Positions 14,178 to 15,860 of a stretch of DNA of 15,860 nucleotides are shown here, piece after piece. The notes under the pieces are model-generated. The model made no database searches and was not told the DNA's origin. It saw only the letters and a program-made list of their open reading frames with translations. The position numbers and the translations under genes were made by a program. The stretch is from CAYTRP01 sp964625145 (GTDB lineage: Bacteria > Sumerlaeota > Sumerlaeia > SLMS01 > JAHLLQ01), in NCBI GenBank assembly GCA_964625145.1, contig CAZVAQ010000082.1, positions 1-15,860 of the forward strand, read 5' to 3'. Each line of letters opens with the position of its first letter. Within the stretch, counting starts at the first letter, position 1.

Positions 14178-15860
14178 CTATCCAATCCACCCTTTCAACT
14201 TCACCAACGCCCCGCGCGATCCGACAATCGCCAGGAACAACCGCGCGCGCGACATCGCAACGTACAGGATCTGCCGCTGTTCGTTCTCCACCGCGCGATC
14301 AATCCCCGCCAGGATGATCGCCGGCCTTTCCAGGCCCTTGAACGATTGCGCCGTCGCCAGCAACACGCGCCTGCTGTCCGACGCGTCGAACGTGACGGGC
14401 AAGTTGCCGATCTCACCCTCCGCACCAAGGCCACACTTCGAAGGCGACTGCGCCGTCAGCACCGCGATGTCCCCCGGCGCCAACCCCATGTCGTGCTGCA
14501 TCCGATGCACCAACGACTTGATCGCCTTCTTCAGCTCCTGTTGCGTGGATGCCTCGTGCCATTCGACGTCGGGTCCGGGCGGTCCGGTGATCTGCATCTC
14601 GCTGGCCAACAACGACTGCACGATCCGCGCGATTGGCTGCGAGTTGCGCAGATTGTGGTTCAGCGCGCCAAACACCGGCAAATCCGTCGGCAGCGCAGAT
14701 GGCCGGAATATCGCCTGGCCCGGGTCGTGGAACACGTAGAACGGCCCGTCCTGCGGATCCCGCAGCGATTCCGTCAGCGTCACCCACCACGCCAGTTCAA
14801 AGTCCTGTCCTTCGTCCACGACGATGGCGTCGAACCGCTCCTCCGGCAACCTTTCCAGCGCCTCGGCCAGCCACTCCGGATGATCTTCCTCATACCACCG
14901 GCGCAATGCATCAGGTTCGCCCGGCTCCGGACGGCGCTCCACGCCCGCCTTCTCGGCCATCTCCAGGCAATAGTGATGAAACGTGCGGATGGTCAGATTG
15001 TCCTCCGCGGGAATGCGCGCGCGCAGCTCCTCTGCCAACGCGCGGTTGAAACACGTCAGCAGCGTCCGATGCCCATCGCGCGCAAAGCGCAACGCGCGCT
15101 CCACCGCCAGCACCGTCTTGCCGCTCCCCGCTACGCCGGGAACCAGCGCGCGAGGCCGGCTCGCGATGAAGTCCAGGATCCGCATCTGTTGTTCCGTCGC
15201 CGTCGCGATGGCGTGCTCCGCCTGGCGAAGCATCACCGCCGGTGACAGCACGAGTTCGAACGAAGGCTTCAGGAACTTGCGCAGCGAATCCATCCGCTCC
15301 GGCGTTATGGACATCTTGCTGCCGGTGTTGCCGCGCCAATATCCATACGCCGCCTCCACCCGCCGCCCCAGACGCCCCAAGTCCTCCGCAAAAGATGTCA
15401 GCGTCGGTTCGATGTGCGGTCCCGCCAGATCCCGCGAACGTCCGCAGTCCGGGAACACCACCGCATGGCCATGCAGGATGAACACACCGCCCCAATGCTC
15501 CACCCATGGCAGCTTCTTCTCCAGCGCATACTTGTTCTGCGAAGCCTGGTCGTACGGATCCTTGATCTTGTGAACCTGCCCATCGCCATCCGTCGAGGTC
15601 CACTCCCCATTGCGGCACACGACACGCCCGCCCTTCACCTCGATCACCAACAGCCCCCGCTCCGGATGCACGACCACGAAATCGGCCTCGCCATCGCGCG
15701 ATCGCCTGCCGTTCTGCGTCGCCGTCCACATCACGCTGTAGAAGACATGATAATCATCCGCGAGCGTTCTCTGCAGCGAGTCATACACCGCAACCTCACC
15801 CTGGCGCTTCGGATCATCCAGGATGTGCCGAGGCAATTCCACGGGGATCATCTGGGCCAT
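14178..15860 (-). CDS. NERD nuclease-domain and UvrD-like helicase protein
   Basis: 560 residues if the ATG at the extreme right edge is the start. The N-terminus looks complete, but a start beyond the window cannot be excluded. Residues about 15-130 form a NERD domain: QGEVAVYDSL, DGEADFVVVHPERGLLVIEVKGG (Asp60, Glu74, Lys76), the restriction-endonuclease-like core. Residues about 220-555 are a superfamily 1 helicase/ATPase core: Walker A GVAGSGKTV (242-250), TFHHYCLEMA, Walker B IVVDEGQDF (346-354), YVFHDPGQAIF, LNHNLRNSQPI, TAQSFKGLERPAIIL and motif VI LYVAMSRARLFLAIVG. The order matches NERD-UvrD proteins that probably cut and unwind DNA in repair or foreign-DNA defence. The role is inferred. 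It is convergent with the membrane-protein gene; no partner genes are visible. Confidence 0.9.
   Translation of the reverse strand: MAQMIPVELPRHILDDPKRQGEVAVYDSLQRTLADDYHVFYSVMWTATQNGRRSRDGEADFVVVHPERGLLVIEVKGGRVVCRNGEWTSTDGDGQVHKIKDPYDQASQNKYALEKKLPWVEHWGGVFILHGHAVVFPDCGRSRDLAGPHIEPTLTSFAEDLGRLGRRVEAAYGYWRGNTGSKMSITPERMDSLRKFLKPSFELVLSPAVMLRQAEHAIATATEQQMRILDFIASRPRALVPGVAGSGKTVLAVERALRFARDGHRTLLTCFNRALAEELRARIPAEDNLTIRTFHHYCLEMAEKAGVERRPEPGEPDALRRWYEEDHPEWLAEALERLPEERFDAIVVDEGQDFELAWWVTLTESLRDPQDGPFYVFHDPGQAIFRPSALPTDLPVFGALNHNLRNSQPIARIVQSLLASEMQITGPPGPDVEWHEASTQQELKKAIKSLVHRMQHDMGLAPGDIAVLTAQSPSKCGLGAEGEIGNLPVTFDASDSRRVLLATAQSFKGLERPAIILAGIDRAVENEQRQILYVAMSRARLFLAIVGSRGALVKLKGWIG

Overview
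The window is GC-rich and densely coding. It has one assembly gap (ten Ns at 3888-3897), so it probably comes from a draft or metagenome-assembled genome. No rRNA, tRNA, IS transposase, integrase or CRISPR was seen. Several traits resemble uncultured planctomycete-like or candidate-phylum bacteria such as Sumerlaeota or Hydrogenedentota: a pilin-like protein with a FLEAQVRSKVSR-type helix and a C-terminal YDPTNGT motif, a GxGYxYP-family protein, a DUF4332 protein, a PhyH-type dioxygenase, a large HYGH/KMSKR isoleucyl-tRNA synthetase, and seven-base tandem repeats between genes. This assignment is inferred from family resemblance, not demonstrated.

Layout. 1-478 (+) is the 3' part of a phytanoyl-CoA dioxygenase-like gene. 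606-2414 (+) is a GxGYxYP-family protein. 2500-3234 (-) is an SGNH/GDSL-hydrolase lipoprotein. 3358-4186 (-) is a pilin/pseudopilin gene split by the gap. 4291-7473 (-) is ileS. 7474-7836 is a gene-free stretch full of palindromes. 7837-8247 (-) is a DUF4332 helix-hairpin-helix protein. 8248-8520 holds a structured repeat and a decayed gene end. 8521-9330 (-) is a HigB/HigA-like toxin-antitoxin pair. 9411-10391 (-), 10388-10822 (-) and 10887-12014 (-) form a likely operon, transcribed as YhaM-like HD exoribonuclease, then PilZ protein, then metallophosphoesterase. 12135-14012 (+) is a polytopic membrane protein, divergent from that operon. 14178-15860 (-) is a NERD-nuclease/UvrD-like helicase protein whose ATG is the last codon of the window.

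Two observations stand out. First, the toxin-antitoxin pair lies between two 52-bp direct repeats (47/52 identical) of the 3' end of the metallophosphoesterase gene. All differences between the copies are silent third-position changes, which looks like insertion of a cassette of about 976 bp at a gene end. Second, a roughly 75-90 base element follows two different stop codons (7767-7840 and 8352-8443). Each copy has heptads, a semi-conserved spacer and a long hairpin that keeps a wobble pair at the same position and shows one compensatory base-pair change, so it may act as a 3' UTR RNA. Degenerate heptanucleotide arrays at or near gene 3' ends run through the whole window.
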